Shown here in pieces: positions 1-5,467 of a DNA stretch of 8,287 nt. The translations under genes and the position numbers were made by a program. Origin of the DNA: Planctomycetota bacterium (GTDB lineage Bacteria > Planctomycetota > UBA1135 > GCA-002686595); NCBI GenBank assembly GCA_027623615.1, contig JAQBVH010000104.1, positions 1 to 8,287 on the forward strand, given 5' to 3'. Within the stretch, counting starts at the first letter, position 1. Every line of letters starts with the position of its first letter. The notes under the pieces were generated by a model. The model was not told where the DNA came from and did not search any database. It saw only the letters and a program-made list of their open reading frames with translations.

Positions 1-1
1 G

Positions 2-1105
2 CTGCGCTTCGCCCACGCGTTGATCCTCGCCGGCGGAATCTTCCGCGACGACCGCCTCTTCCAGGACGCGGGTCTGCAGCTCGCCAAGGTCTCCCAGGCC
101 CGTCCGGACGACTGGCGAGTTCTCGACGAGCACGCCAAGACGCTGGTGACGCGCACGATGTTGTGCTCGCGGGTGGAGGGGCCCGATCCCAACTGGCTGG
201 TGCGCGCGACCGAGCTGGCCACCAAGGCCGCGGACCTGGCGCCGAAGGAGGTGGCGCCGCGCTGGCGTCGCTTCTTCGCGCAGTACATCGCGCTCGTGCA
301 AGGCGGCACGACACCCGAAGAGGGTCTGTTCGTCTCCCTCGCCGAGCTCGCCGACGAGCTGACTGCCTTCGGGCGCGAGAGCGGGAACGCCGACCTCGAG
401 CTGGTGGGAGAGTCGTACTGGTTCCTCTGCAACCTCACGCCTGTCACCGCTCGCTTCGAGGGTCGCGAGCTACCCGCCCCCGCGCCGAGCGAGGAGGTCT
501 CCAAGCGCCTGACCGTGTTCGCCGAGCGCCTGCACTCGATTCCCGAGGGGCCCCTGCGTCTCGACGCCGTGCGCACCTGGTACATGCTGGCGGTCTTCCT
601 CGGCGACCTCGAGCGCTGGGAGGAGGACCTGGGCCTCGCGATCGAGATGGGCTTGCCCGCCGAGGAGGCGCGCTTCCTGGCGCTGATGGGCATGCACAAG
701 CGCGGCGCTGCGGAGTCAGCGGCCAGGATCGCCGCTGAGCTGGCCCTGGACAGCGAGGGCGACATGGCCTGGCGGGCGCTGACCGTCTATCGCCACAAGA
801 CCGGTGACGCGGCTGGAGCCCTCGCGGCGACCAGGAACGTGCGCAGCGTCGACCGCAGCCTGCGCCTGGCGCGGGCGATCTTGCTGCTCGAGGTCCACGA
901 CGCTGAGGGCGCTCAGGCACTGCTGGTGGTGCTCGCCGGAGAGGTGACCGGCACGCCGTTGGCCGGGCCGGTGGCCCACGCTTACGGGGTCGCGCTCGCC
1001 CTCGGCGGCGACAAGGTCGGCGCCAAGCTGCAGCTCAGCGTCGCGGCGCGCATCCTCGGGGATGAGGACGGGGCTGGCGCAAAGGCGACGCTGGCAGAGC
1101 TCTAG
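2..1105 (+). CDS. TPR-like alpha-helical repeat protein, C-terminal part (5' end outside window)
   Basis: The frame is open from the first complete codon (position 2) to TAG at 1103-1105, giving 367 visible residues. The TTG at 20 is only the first start-like codon inside the window and has no ribosome binding site, so the real start is probably upstream. The protein is almost entirely amphipathic helix rich in Ala, Leu, Glu and Arg. Helix pairs such as WLVRATELATKAADLAP and the final stretch VAHAYGVALALGGDKVGAKL resemble tetratricopeptide units, which usually act as protein-protein scaffolds. No catalytic motif or membrane segment is visible. In Planctomycetota such helical-repeat tails often follow a Ser/Thr kinase domain or form stand-alone TPR proteins; which applies cannot be told here. 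The TPR-like call rests on helix pattern, not on a clean consensus match. A run of nine G lies just after the stop. Confidence 0.7.
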   Translation: MRFAHALILAGGIFRDDRLFQDAGLQLAKVSQARPDDWRVLDEHAKTLVTRTMLCSRVEGPDPNWLVRATELATKAADLAPKEVAPRWRRFFAQYIALVQGGTTPEEGLFVSLAELADELTAFGRESGNADLELVGESYWFLCNLTPVTARFEGRELPAPAPSEEVSKRLTVFAERLHSIPEGPLRLDAVRTWYMLAVFLGDLERWEEDLGLAIEMGLPAEEARFLALMGMHKRGAAESAARIAAELALDSEGDMAWRALTVYRHKTGDAAGALAATRNVRSVDRSLRLARAILLLEVHDAEGAQALLVVLAGEVTGTPLAGPVAHAYGVALALGGDKVGAKLQLSVAARILGDEDGAGAKATLAEL

Positions 1106-1228
1106 GGGCTCGGGGGGGGGCTGCCTCGATCGCGGGTTGTTTCGCGGCAAGGAGCCGGGAGGATCGGTCGACTATCCGGTTTCTTTGCCGAGTTTCGGAA
1201 TGAGTGCTAGGGTCGAAGGTGGCGCTAG
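1106..1228. other. Non-coding stretch after the TPR-like gene
   Basis: No convincing coding sequence is visible here. It begins with a nine-G homopolymer (1112-1120), and its right part holds a promoter-like pair and the left arm of an inverted repeat. If the beta-helix gene whose 3' end survives downstream was once full length, most of its coding region would have been lost from this interval. Confidence 0.5.
1185..1213 (+). promoter_or_regulatory. Candidate sigma70-type promoter (TTGCCG, 17 bp, TAGGGT)
   Basis: TTGCCG at 1185-1190 matches TTGACA at four of six positions. TAGGGT at 1208-1213 matches TATAAT at three of six and lies at the ideal 17-bp spacing. Transcription would begin near 1220, just before the inverted repeat at 1223-1244. 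It has no intact gene directly downstream; it may be the leftover promoter of the decayed beta-helix gene, or it may read through to the FG-GAP gene at 1652. The motif match is modest for GC-rich DNA. Confidence 0.3.
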
Positions 1229-1244
1229 CAAGTCCTTGCTAGCG
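1223..1244. repeat. Perfect 10-bp inverted repeat with 2-nt centre
   Basis: The arms cgctagcaag (1223-1232) and cttgctagcg (1235-1244) are exact reverse complements around the dinucleotide tc. It is not followed by a T tract, so an intrinsic terminator is unlikely. Near-perfect symmetry and position just after a candidate promoter suit an operator for a dimeric regulator or a 5' leader hairpin. It could also be a recombination scar. The symmetry is directly visible; its role is inferred. Confidence 0.6.
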
Positions 1245-1590
1245 GTCGCTCGCCAGGGGCTCCCAAGCCTCGCCAACCCGCGGACTTCTCGGACATCGAG
1301 CCGCAGGTGGCGACCGTCTACTCCGGCATCAAAAACATCACCGTGGACCCCCAGTTCGCCGCCCCGACCCTGAATGATTTCCGGCTGGCGACGGGTTCTC
1401 CGTGCATCGAGGTCGGTGACAACAGCCGTGTTCCCATCGAGGTCACCGACCTCACGACGATGACGATGTGAGCGAGCAGTTGCCTTGGGCCCTCGTCAAG
1501 AACTACATCCGCATCGCGTCGACGCTGCCTCCTCCGTCAGCAGGTGTGGTCGACATGGGCGCCCACGAACGGCCTGCGGTGATCAACTGA
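1229..1590 (+). pseudogene. Remnant 3' end of a secreted beta-helix / choice-of-anchor-Q-type protein
   Basis: Frame 2 from 1229 to TGA at 1469-1471 contains ITVDPQFAAPTLNDFRLATG, then SPCIEVGDNSRVP and a TDL motif. This is the 'DPxF...DFRLxxGSPCIDxGDN' signature near the C-terminus of parallel beta-helix surface proteins with a choice-of-anchor Q domain. The expected continuation (DDDDVSEQLPW, then GVVDMGAHE) sits in frame 1 from about 1456 and stops at 1588-1590. Inserting one base near 1454-1455 joins the halves as T-D-L-T-D-D-D-D-V, so a single-base deletion is the simplest explanation. No start codon, signal peptide or upstream helix coils remain, so at least the 5' part of the gene is gone. 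Intact members are secreted or cell-surface proteins, often very large. The boundary at 1229 is only the frame limit; recognisable similarity starts near 1280. Confidence 0.75.
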
Positions 1591-1600
1591 CTCAGGACTC

Positions 1601-1638
1601 AGGGGTGGGGTCGTCTCCTCGCAAGCGACCCCATCCCT
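1601..1638 (+). terminator. Strong 13-bp hairpin, likely terminator or 5' UTR structure
   Basis: Arm 1601-1613 (aggggtggggtcg) pairs with 1626-1638 (cgaccccatccct) with one G-U pair and a 12-nt loop. It lies 11 nt after the last stop of the beta-helix remnant, which fits a terminator for that former gene. No T tract follows, so it is not a textbook Rho-independent terminator. It also ends only 13 nt before the ATG at 1652, so any transcript entering from upstream would carry it directly in front of the FG-GAP start codon. Confidence 0.5.
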
Positions 1639-1651
1639 CCACGGTGAACCC

Positions 1652-2005
1652 ATGACTCTCTCCCGAACCGTTTCTTCTTTGGTCGCACTTCTCTCCCTGA
1701 TCTCGGGGACCTCGTTCGCCCAGGTCCTCAAGGAGGAGCAGCAGCTATGGGCCGTGGACGATGTCGAGTTTGCGGACTACTTCGGCTGGGCCTGCGGCAT
1801 CACCGACGCATGGGTTGCTGTGGGAGAGAAGAACAACACCGACGCAGCAGGCTACGGTCGAGGCTCTGTACACCTGTATCGCCGTACCCCAGGCGGTTGG
1901 GAGCGTGAAGTTGAGCTCCGGCCTCCCGGCGAGGGGGTGTCGGTAGTTCGGTCAGTCTCTTGCCCTCGATGGGGATCACCTCCTCGTTGGTGCGCCACGG
2001 TCTGA
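1652..2005 (+). CDS. 5' fragment of the FG-GAP gene: signal peptide plus first propeller blade
   Basis: As it stands this frame encodes 117 residues: a signal peptide, blade 1 and the loop to PPGEGV (about residue 96), after which the sequence is out-of-frame. The last ~20 residues have no FG-GAP character, which marks the frameshift. No strong Shine-Dalgarno is visible before 1652. If the frameshift is real, the secreted product would be one blade and probably would not fold. Confidence 0.5.
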   Translation: MTLSRTVSSLVALLSLISGTSFAQVLKEEQQLWAVDDVEFADYFGWACGITDAWVAVGEKNNTDAAGYGRGSVHLYRRTPGGWEREVELRPPGEGVSVVRSVSCPRWGSPPRWCATV

Positions 2006-2063
2006 TCTTGACGGGTATCTCAGCGGCCGAATCTACGCGCATCGGCTCGTCGGTGAAACCTGG

Positions 2064-3266
2064 GTGCCGACCCAGGAGATCCACCCCAAGGCCCTCGTTC
2101 GCAAGTCTCGCTTTGGCGAGTTTCTTGCCATGGACGAGGGCCGCTTCGTCACCTCGAACCGCAGGGCTCACGGGGCACACGTCTACCGCTTCAACGGGGC
2201 TCAGTGGGAGGAGGAAGCCGTCCTCCCGGGCAGCTCCCCCTGGGAGACCGACATCAAGCAGGTCGCGATCCACGGCGACGTGATCGCCCTCGGGGAGCCG
2301 CTCGCCGAGCAGGTCACGGTCTTCGAGCTGAGCGAGGGTGGCTGGGTTCAGACGGACCTCCTCACCGACCCGACTCCCAATGCAGACGACTGGTTCGGAT
2401 ACTCGATTGCGATCGAAGATGACCTGATCGTCGTAGGCGAGCCCATCAGCTGCGACGGGCGCCCCGGTGAGATCTTCTTCTTCGAGCGCGTGGGGCCCGG
2501 GCCGGGGGGCTGGACCCTGGTGCAGAAGACGAAGGCCTCCGACGCCAACAACCTTGGCTGTGGGGACCAGTTCGGATACGACGTCGCTCTTCTTGGTGAT
2601 CGCCTCCTCGTCGGTGCACCAGTCGCCTGGCTCGAGGGCTCCTGGACCGGGAAGCGGAGTGGGGCGGCCTACCTCTTCGAGCGCACGGACAACGGGTGGG
2701 TCGAGACGACCCGCCTCGAAGCTTCCGGTCAGCAAGCGAGCGATGGGATTGGGTGGTCGGTGGGGCTCTCCACGAGCTTCGCCATCGTGGGGGCACCCGC
2801 CGCGAGCGGTGGGTTCGGCCTGGATAGCGGCGAGGCATATGCGTACCAGCTCCCCATCTCCTCACCCTCCTGCTCCTCGACCCCGACCTCCACCGGGAAG
2901 GTCGCGAGCCTGCAGGCCACGGGTTCGAAGATCGCGAACTACGAGGACCTCGAGCTCTTCGCCAAGGACCTCCCGCACCATTCCTGGGGGCACTTCCTGG
3001 CCTCTCCGACCCAGGACTGGGTCATCCCGCCGGGCGCCCAGGGCCCGCTCTGCCTCGGGGCGCCTGTCGCCCGGCTGTCGACCGTTCCCTACAACACAGC
3101 GGCGTCGGGCTTCTTCCGTCACCAGGTCGAGACGCTCTCGATCCCCTTCGACACGCCGTACGCGATCCAGCCCGGAGAGACCTGGTACTTCCAGGCGTGG
3201 TTCCGTGACAACGATCCGTCGCCGACGATCGGGTTCAGCGACGCGGTGTCGATCCAGTTCGAGTGA
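2064..3266 (+). CDS. 3' fragment of the FG-GAP gene: propeller blades 3-7 plus C-terminal module
   Basis: The frame is open from 1947, but the first start-like codon is GTG 2064 and the first ATG is 2130; neither follows a clear ribosome binding site or a signal peptide. Residues ~17-270 hold five propeller blades with GEP or GAP turns, blades 5, 6 and 7 being spaced exactly 59 residues apart. The tail from the Cys codon at 2871 is a compact beta-type module with ATGS, LCLG and IQPGETWYFQAWFRD motifs. A separate 400-residue gene starting here is unlikely, since it would lack both a secretion signal and blades 1-2. Confidence 0.5.
   Translation: MPTQEIHPKALVRKSRFGEFLAMDEGRFVTSNRRAHGAHVYRFNGAQWEEEAVLPGSSPWETDIKQVAIHGDVIALGEPLAEQVTVFELSEGGWVQTDLLTDPTPNADDWFGYSIAIEDDLIVVGEPISCDGRPGEIFFFERVGPGPGGWTLVQKTKASDANNLGCGDQFGYDVALLGDRLLVGAPVAWLEGSWTGKRSGAAYLFERTDNGWVETTRLEASGQQASDGIGWSVGLSTSFAIVGAPAASGGFGLDSGEAYAYQLPISSPSCSSTPTSTGKVASLQATGSKIANYEDLELFAKDLPHHSWGHFLASPTQDWVIPPGAQGPLCLGAPVARLSTVPYNTAASGFFRHQVETLSIPFDTPYAIQPGETWYFQAWFRDNDPSPTIGFSDAVSIQFE
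2871..3263 (+). other. C-terminal module shared with the remnant at 6313-6587
   Basis: This ~130-residue tail follows the propeller. It runs from CSSTPTSTG through ATGS and CLGAPVARL to IQPGETWYFQAWFRD and FSDAVSIQFE at the very end. Similar tails recur at the ends of many otherwise unrelated secreted planctomycete proteins, as I recall the family. Its role is not established to my knowledge; surface attachment or secretion would be a guess. There is no hydrophobic helix or basic tail of the PEP-CTERM or LPXTG kind. Confidence 0.6.
3165..3209 (+). repeat. Dispersed repeat copy 1 (C-terminal module core)
   Basis: These 45 nt, encoding IQPGETWYFQAWFRD, match the reverse complement of 6370-6414 at 41 of 45 positions. 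Three of the four differences are synonymous third-base changes and one changes Tyr to Asn. It is a protein-domain repeat rather than an insertion-sequence end. Confidence 0.85.
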
Positions 3267-3283
3267 GCTGCTCCTGATCACTC
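3261..3283. terminator. Short palindrome carrying both convergent stop codons
   Basis: The arms gagtga (3261-3266) and tcactc (3278-3283) are exact reverse complements with an 11-nt loop. Each arm contains the TGA of one of the two converging genes, FG-GAP on plus and oxidoreductase on minus, which are only 11 bp apart. Six base pairs without a T tract is weak for a bidirectional terminator. Confidence 0.2.
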
Positions 3284-4243
3284 CCCCGGGTAGCGCAGAC
3301 CCCACTGCCCGCGCAGCGTGTCCAGCGTGCGCTGGATGGCGAGGGACTCGGCGTGGGGCATGAGCGGGCTCTCCACCTCGCCGGCGCGGACGCGCTCGGC
3401 GACCTCGAGGGCCTGGTAGTGGTAGCCGTTGCCGGCGACCTCGAAGCGGCGCTCCTCGTCGCCGAGGTAGAGCCGGTCGGGGCACCAGAACAGGGGAACG
3501 CGGATGGTGCCCTCGCTGCCCGAGAGCACGGCCTCCTGGGGCGTGTTCGTGCGCACGGCGGCCGAGAGGACGGCCAGCTCGCCGCCCGGGTAGCGCAGCG
3601 CGAACGCGCACTGCTCGTCGACGCCGCTCGGGCTCAGGGTGGCCACGCCGGTGACCGCCTCGGGCTCGGGACCGAAGAGCATGCTCGCGAAGGCGACGCA
3701 GTAGACGCCGACGTCGAGCAGGGCGCCGCCCGCGAGCTCCGGCGCGAAGAGGCGGCTCGTCGGGTCGTACTCGGCGCGGAAGCCGAAGTGGATCGACAGG
3801 TGCCGCGGCTCGCCGATCGCGCCCCCGGCGACCAGGCCGCGCAGGGCGCCGATCACCGGGTTGAAGCGGGTCCACATGGCCTCCATCAGGAACAGGCTGC
3901 GTTCCCTTGCCGCGTCGACCATGCGCTGGCCCTGGCTGGCGTTGACCGCGATGGGCTTCTCGCACAGCACGGGCTTGCCGCCGGCGAGGCAGGTCAAGGT
4001 GTCCTGCATGTGCCGGGTGTGCGGGGTCGCGACGTAGATCGCGTCGACCTCGGGGTCGGCGACCAGGTCCTCGTACGTCGCGTGGGCGCGGCGGATCCCG
4101 TTGCGCTCGGCGAAGGCCTGGGCGCTGGCCAGGCTGCGGCTGCCCACGGCGCAGGCCTCGTGGCCCTCGGCGGCGCGCAGGCCCTCGGTGAACTTCCCGG
4201 CGATCACGCCGGTACTCAGGATGCCCCAGCGGAAGTTGGTCAT
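3278..4243 (-). CDS. Gfo/Idh/MocA family NAD(P)-dependent oxidoreductase
   Basis: The product is a 321-residue cytosolic enzyme, a normal length for the family. The N-terminal Rossmann fold starts with GILSTGVIAGKF (residues 7-18), and the EKP motif (95-97) provides Lys96, the family's usual catalytic lysine. MEAMWTRFNP (120-129) and GGALLDVGVY (172-181, with Asp177 and Tyr181) resemble dimeric dihydrodiol dehydrogenase and glucose-fructose oxidoreductase-like members, in which a Lys/Tyr pair acts. The family oxidises or reduces sugar alcohols, sugars or related diols with NAD(P); the substrate cannot be read from sequence. ATG at 4243 is chosen because GAGGAG lies 8 nt upstream and the Rossmann motif follows at once. 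The frame stays open far upstream of this ATG but shows no homology there and runs antisense to the TRAP gene. It faces that gene divergently. Confidence 0.93.
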   Translation of the reverse strand: MTNFRWGILSTGVIAGKFTEGLRAAEGHEACAVGSRSLASAQAFAERNGIRRAHATYEDLVADPEVDAIYVATPHTRHMQDTLTCLAGGKPVLCEKPIAVNASQGQRMVDAARERSLFLMEAMWTRFNPVIGALRGLVAGGAIGEPRHLSIHFGFRAEYDPTSRLFAPELAGGALLDVGVYCVAFASMLFGPEPEAVTGVATLSPSGVDEQCAFALRYPGGELAVLSAAVRTNTPQEAVLSGSEGTIRVPLFWCPDRLYLGDEERRFEVAGNGYHYQALEVAERVRAGEVESPLMPHAESLAIQRTLDTLRGQWGLRYPGE

Positions 4244-4251
4244 GGATGCTG

Positions 4252-4257
4252 CTCCTC
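4252..4257 (-). promoter_or_regulatory. Ribosome binding site of the oxidoreductase (GAGGAG)
   Basis: GAGGAG on the minus strand sits 8 nt before the ATG at 4243. This fixes the start against the much longer open frame upstream. It is the clearest Shine-Dalgarno in the window. Confidence 0.75.
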
Positions 4258-4267
4258 GGAGCGGGGG

Positions 4268-4273
4268 ATTGTA
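4268..4273 (-). promoter_or_regulatory. Candidate -10 box (TACAAT) of the oxidoreductase
   Basis: TACAAT on the minus strand matches TATAAT at five of six positions. It would place the transcript start near 4261, giving a leader of about 18 nt that still includes the ribosome binding site. No good -35 box is visible at 16-18 bp. Confidence 0.4.
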
Positions 4274-4288
4274 GCGGCGCGGCTGGTG

Positions 4289-4294
4289 TAGGCT
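4289..4294 (+). promoter_or_regulatory. Candidate -10 box (TAGGCT) of the TRAP binding protein, possibly leaderless
   Basis: TAGGCT ends 6 nt before the ATG at 4301, so transcription would begin at or next to the start codon. No Shine-Dalgarno is present in this stretch, which fits leaderless translation. TTGTAG at 4269-4274 resembles a -35 box but is only 14 bp away, so the assignment is weak. Confidence 0.25.
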
Positions 4295-4300
4295 CTGGCC

Positions 4301-5464
4301 ATGAGTGACGCCAAACGCAGCGACCGGCGCGTGTTCCTGACCGGAGGTGTGGTGGGCGGCGCAGCGGGCATCGTCGCAGCCGCGGCCGCGGGGGTGCTGC
4401 GGCAAAGGTCGAGCGTTCACACCCCAGGCGGCCCGAACGAGAGCACCGGAGCCGGCCCGAACGTCCACACTGGAGAGCGGGTGCACTGGCGCCTGGCTTC
4501 GAGCTTTCCCGCCTCCCTCGACACGATCTACGGCGCCTCCGAGGTCCTGTCGGAGCGCGTCGCGGCGATGAGCGGCGGGGCGTTCACGGTGGAGTCCTAT
4601 GAGGCTGGTGAGTTCGTGGGAGCGCTCGAGGTGATGGGCAGCATCCAGCGCGGCACGGTCGAGGTCGGCCAGACCGCCGGCTACTACAACCTCGGCAAGT
4701 CGGAGGCGCTCGCCTTCGACACCTGCCTGCCCTTCGGCTTCACGCCGCGCCAGCAGAACGCCTGGTTGCACGAGGCCGGCGGGCTCGAGCTGGTGCGCGA
4801 GGTCTACGCCGACTTCAACGTCATCAGCTTTCCCTGCGGCAACACTGGCGCGCAGATGGGCGGCTGGTTCCGGCGCCGAATCGATGGCCTGGACGACCTC
4901 AAGGGACTCACGATGCGCATCCCTGGTCTGGGGGGCAAGGTCATGCAGGAGCTGGGCGTCAGCGTTCAGAACATCGCCGCCGGCGAGGTCTATCAGTCCC
5001 TCGAGCGCGGCCAGATCGACGCCGCCGAGTGGGTCGGGCCCTACGACGACGAGAAGCTGGGCTTCCATCGCATCGCGAAGAACTACTACTACCCGGGTTG
5101 GTGGGAGCCGGGCCCGTCCCTGTCCTTCCTGGTCAACCTCGATGCGTGGGCCAAGCTACCCGCGGTCTACCGCGAGATCTTCAAGGCCGCCTCGGCCGAG
5201 GCCGCGGCGACCATGCAGAACCGCTACGACGCGAAGAACCCGGGAGCCTTCGCGCGCCTGAAGGCCTCGGACGTCGTGATGCGTGCCTACTCCGACGACA
5301 TCATGCAGGGCGCCCACGACGCCTCGCTGCAGCTCTTCTCAGACAGCGCAGCGGCGGACGGGACCTACCGCAGGCTCTACGAGCACTGGTCGAAGTTCCG
5401 CAAGGACAGCTTCGCCTGGTTCGGGGCGAGCGAGCTGGCGTACGCTCAGTTCTCGTTCGGTTGA
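4301..5464 (+). CDS. TRAP transporter substrate-binding protein, DctP family, TakP-like (2-oxoacid type)
   Basis: The 387-residue product has a Tat-like signal (DRRVFL at 8-13, hydrophobic Ala/Gly/Val run 14-32), then a Gly/Pro/Asn linker, then the DctP binding domain from HWRLASSFP (62) to the end. Diagnostic motifs are QMGGWFR (185-191), MRIPGLGG (205-212), EWVGPYDD (243-250) and YYYPGWWEPG (262-271). These match the TakP branch, which binds 2-oxo monocarboxylates with a metal ion. Gln185, Arg206, Glu243 and Trp244 fall where TakP, as I recall its structure, has its metal- and carboxylate-binding Gln, Arg, Glu and Trp. It would act in the periplasm, delivering ligand to DctQ/DctM-type membrane subunits, which are not in the window. 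ATG 4301 is chosen because the twin-arginine signal follows directly. Its 3' end overlaps the convergent lipoprotein gene by 19 bp. Confidence 0.93.
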   Translation: MSDAKRSDRRVFLTGGVVGGAAGIVAAAAAGVLRQRSSVHTPGGPNESTGAGPNVHTGERVHWRLASSFPASLDTIYGASEVLSERVAAMSGGAFTVESYEAGEFVGALEVMGSIQRGTVEVGQTAGYYNLGKSEALAFDTCLPFGFTPRQQNAWLHEAGGLELVREVYADFNVISFPCGNTGAQMGGWFRRRIDGLDDLKGLTMRIPGLGGKVMQELGVSVQNIAAGEVYQSLERGQIDAAEWVGPYDDEKLGFHRIAKNYYYPGWWEPGPSLSFLVNLDAWAKLPAVYREIFKAASAEAAATMQNRYDAKNPGAFARLKASDVVMRAYSDDIMQGAHDASLQLFSDSAAADGTYRRLYEHWSKFRKDSFAWFGASELAYAQFSFG

Positions 5465-5467
5465 GCG
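5443..5467. terminator. Short palindrome spanning the overlapping convergent gene ends
   Basis: The arms cgctca (5443-5448) and tgagcg (5462-5467) are exact reverse complements with a 13-nt loop. As at 3261-3283, each arm contains one of the two TGA stops. It may end transcription from both sides, but the stem is short and there is no T tract. Confidence 0.2.

Larger units (their letters stand above)
1652..3266 (+). pseudogene. Secreted seven-bladed FG-GAP beta-propeller protein, broken by one frameshift
   Basis: The gene starts at ATG 1652 with a Sec signal peptide (hydrophobic LVALLSL, likely cleavage after SFA at residue 23). Frame 2 carries blade 1 (FGW at 1781) and then runs to a stop at 2003-2005. 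Frame 3 takes over with FGQSLALDGDHLLVGAP from 1947 and continues to TGA at 3264-3266. Joined, the product has about 537 residues and seven propeller repeats of the form 'FG...A..gd.l.vGaP': blades begin near 1781, 1947, 2112, 2250, 2394, 2571 and 2748. A C-terminal module of about 130 residues follows (2871-3263). In frame 3 a TAG at 1944-1946 abuts the blade-2 FG codons, so the indel lies within about 1943-1947; one extra base is the simplest reading. FG-GAP propellers resemble integrin alpha-chain heads and are typically secreted or surface-displayed; the ligand is unknown. A sequencing error could also explain the break. Confidence 0.85.

Noticed and set aside
1112..1120. Nine-G tract as a phase-variation switch
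   Set aside because: It lies after the stop of the TPR-like gene and before any promoter or start, so slippage there would not change a protein. It may be an error-prone homopolymer.
1933..1947. Programmed ribosomal frameshift in the FG-GAP gene
   Set aside because: There is no slippery heptamer at the shift point, and slipping on the nearby G run would meet TAG at 1944-1946. A plain indel is simpler.
1800..2735. 311-codon minus-strand open frame over the FG-GAP gene
   Set aside because: The plus strand encodes clear FG-GAP repeats here. The antisense product has no recognisable domain.
3353..4291. 312-codon plus-strand open frame over the oxidoreductase
   Set aside because: It is antisense to a conserved enzyme, has a biased low-information composition and shows no motif; it is a shadow of GC-rich coding DNA.
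3278..5068. 596-codon open frame on the minus strand, including the oxidoreductase with a 275-residue N-terminal extension
   Set aside because: The extension is antisense to the TRAP gene and has no domain. The Rossmann motif and the GAGGAG ribosome binding site place the true start at 4243.
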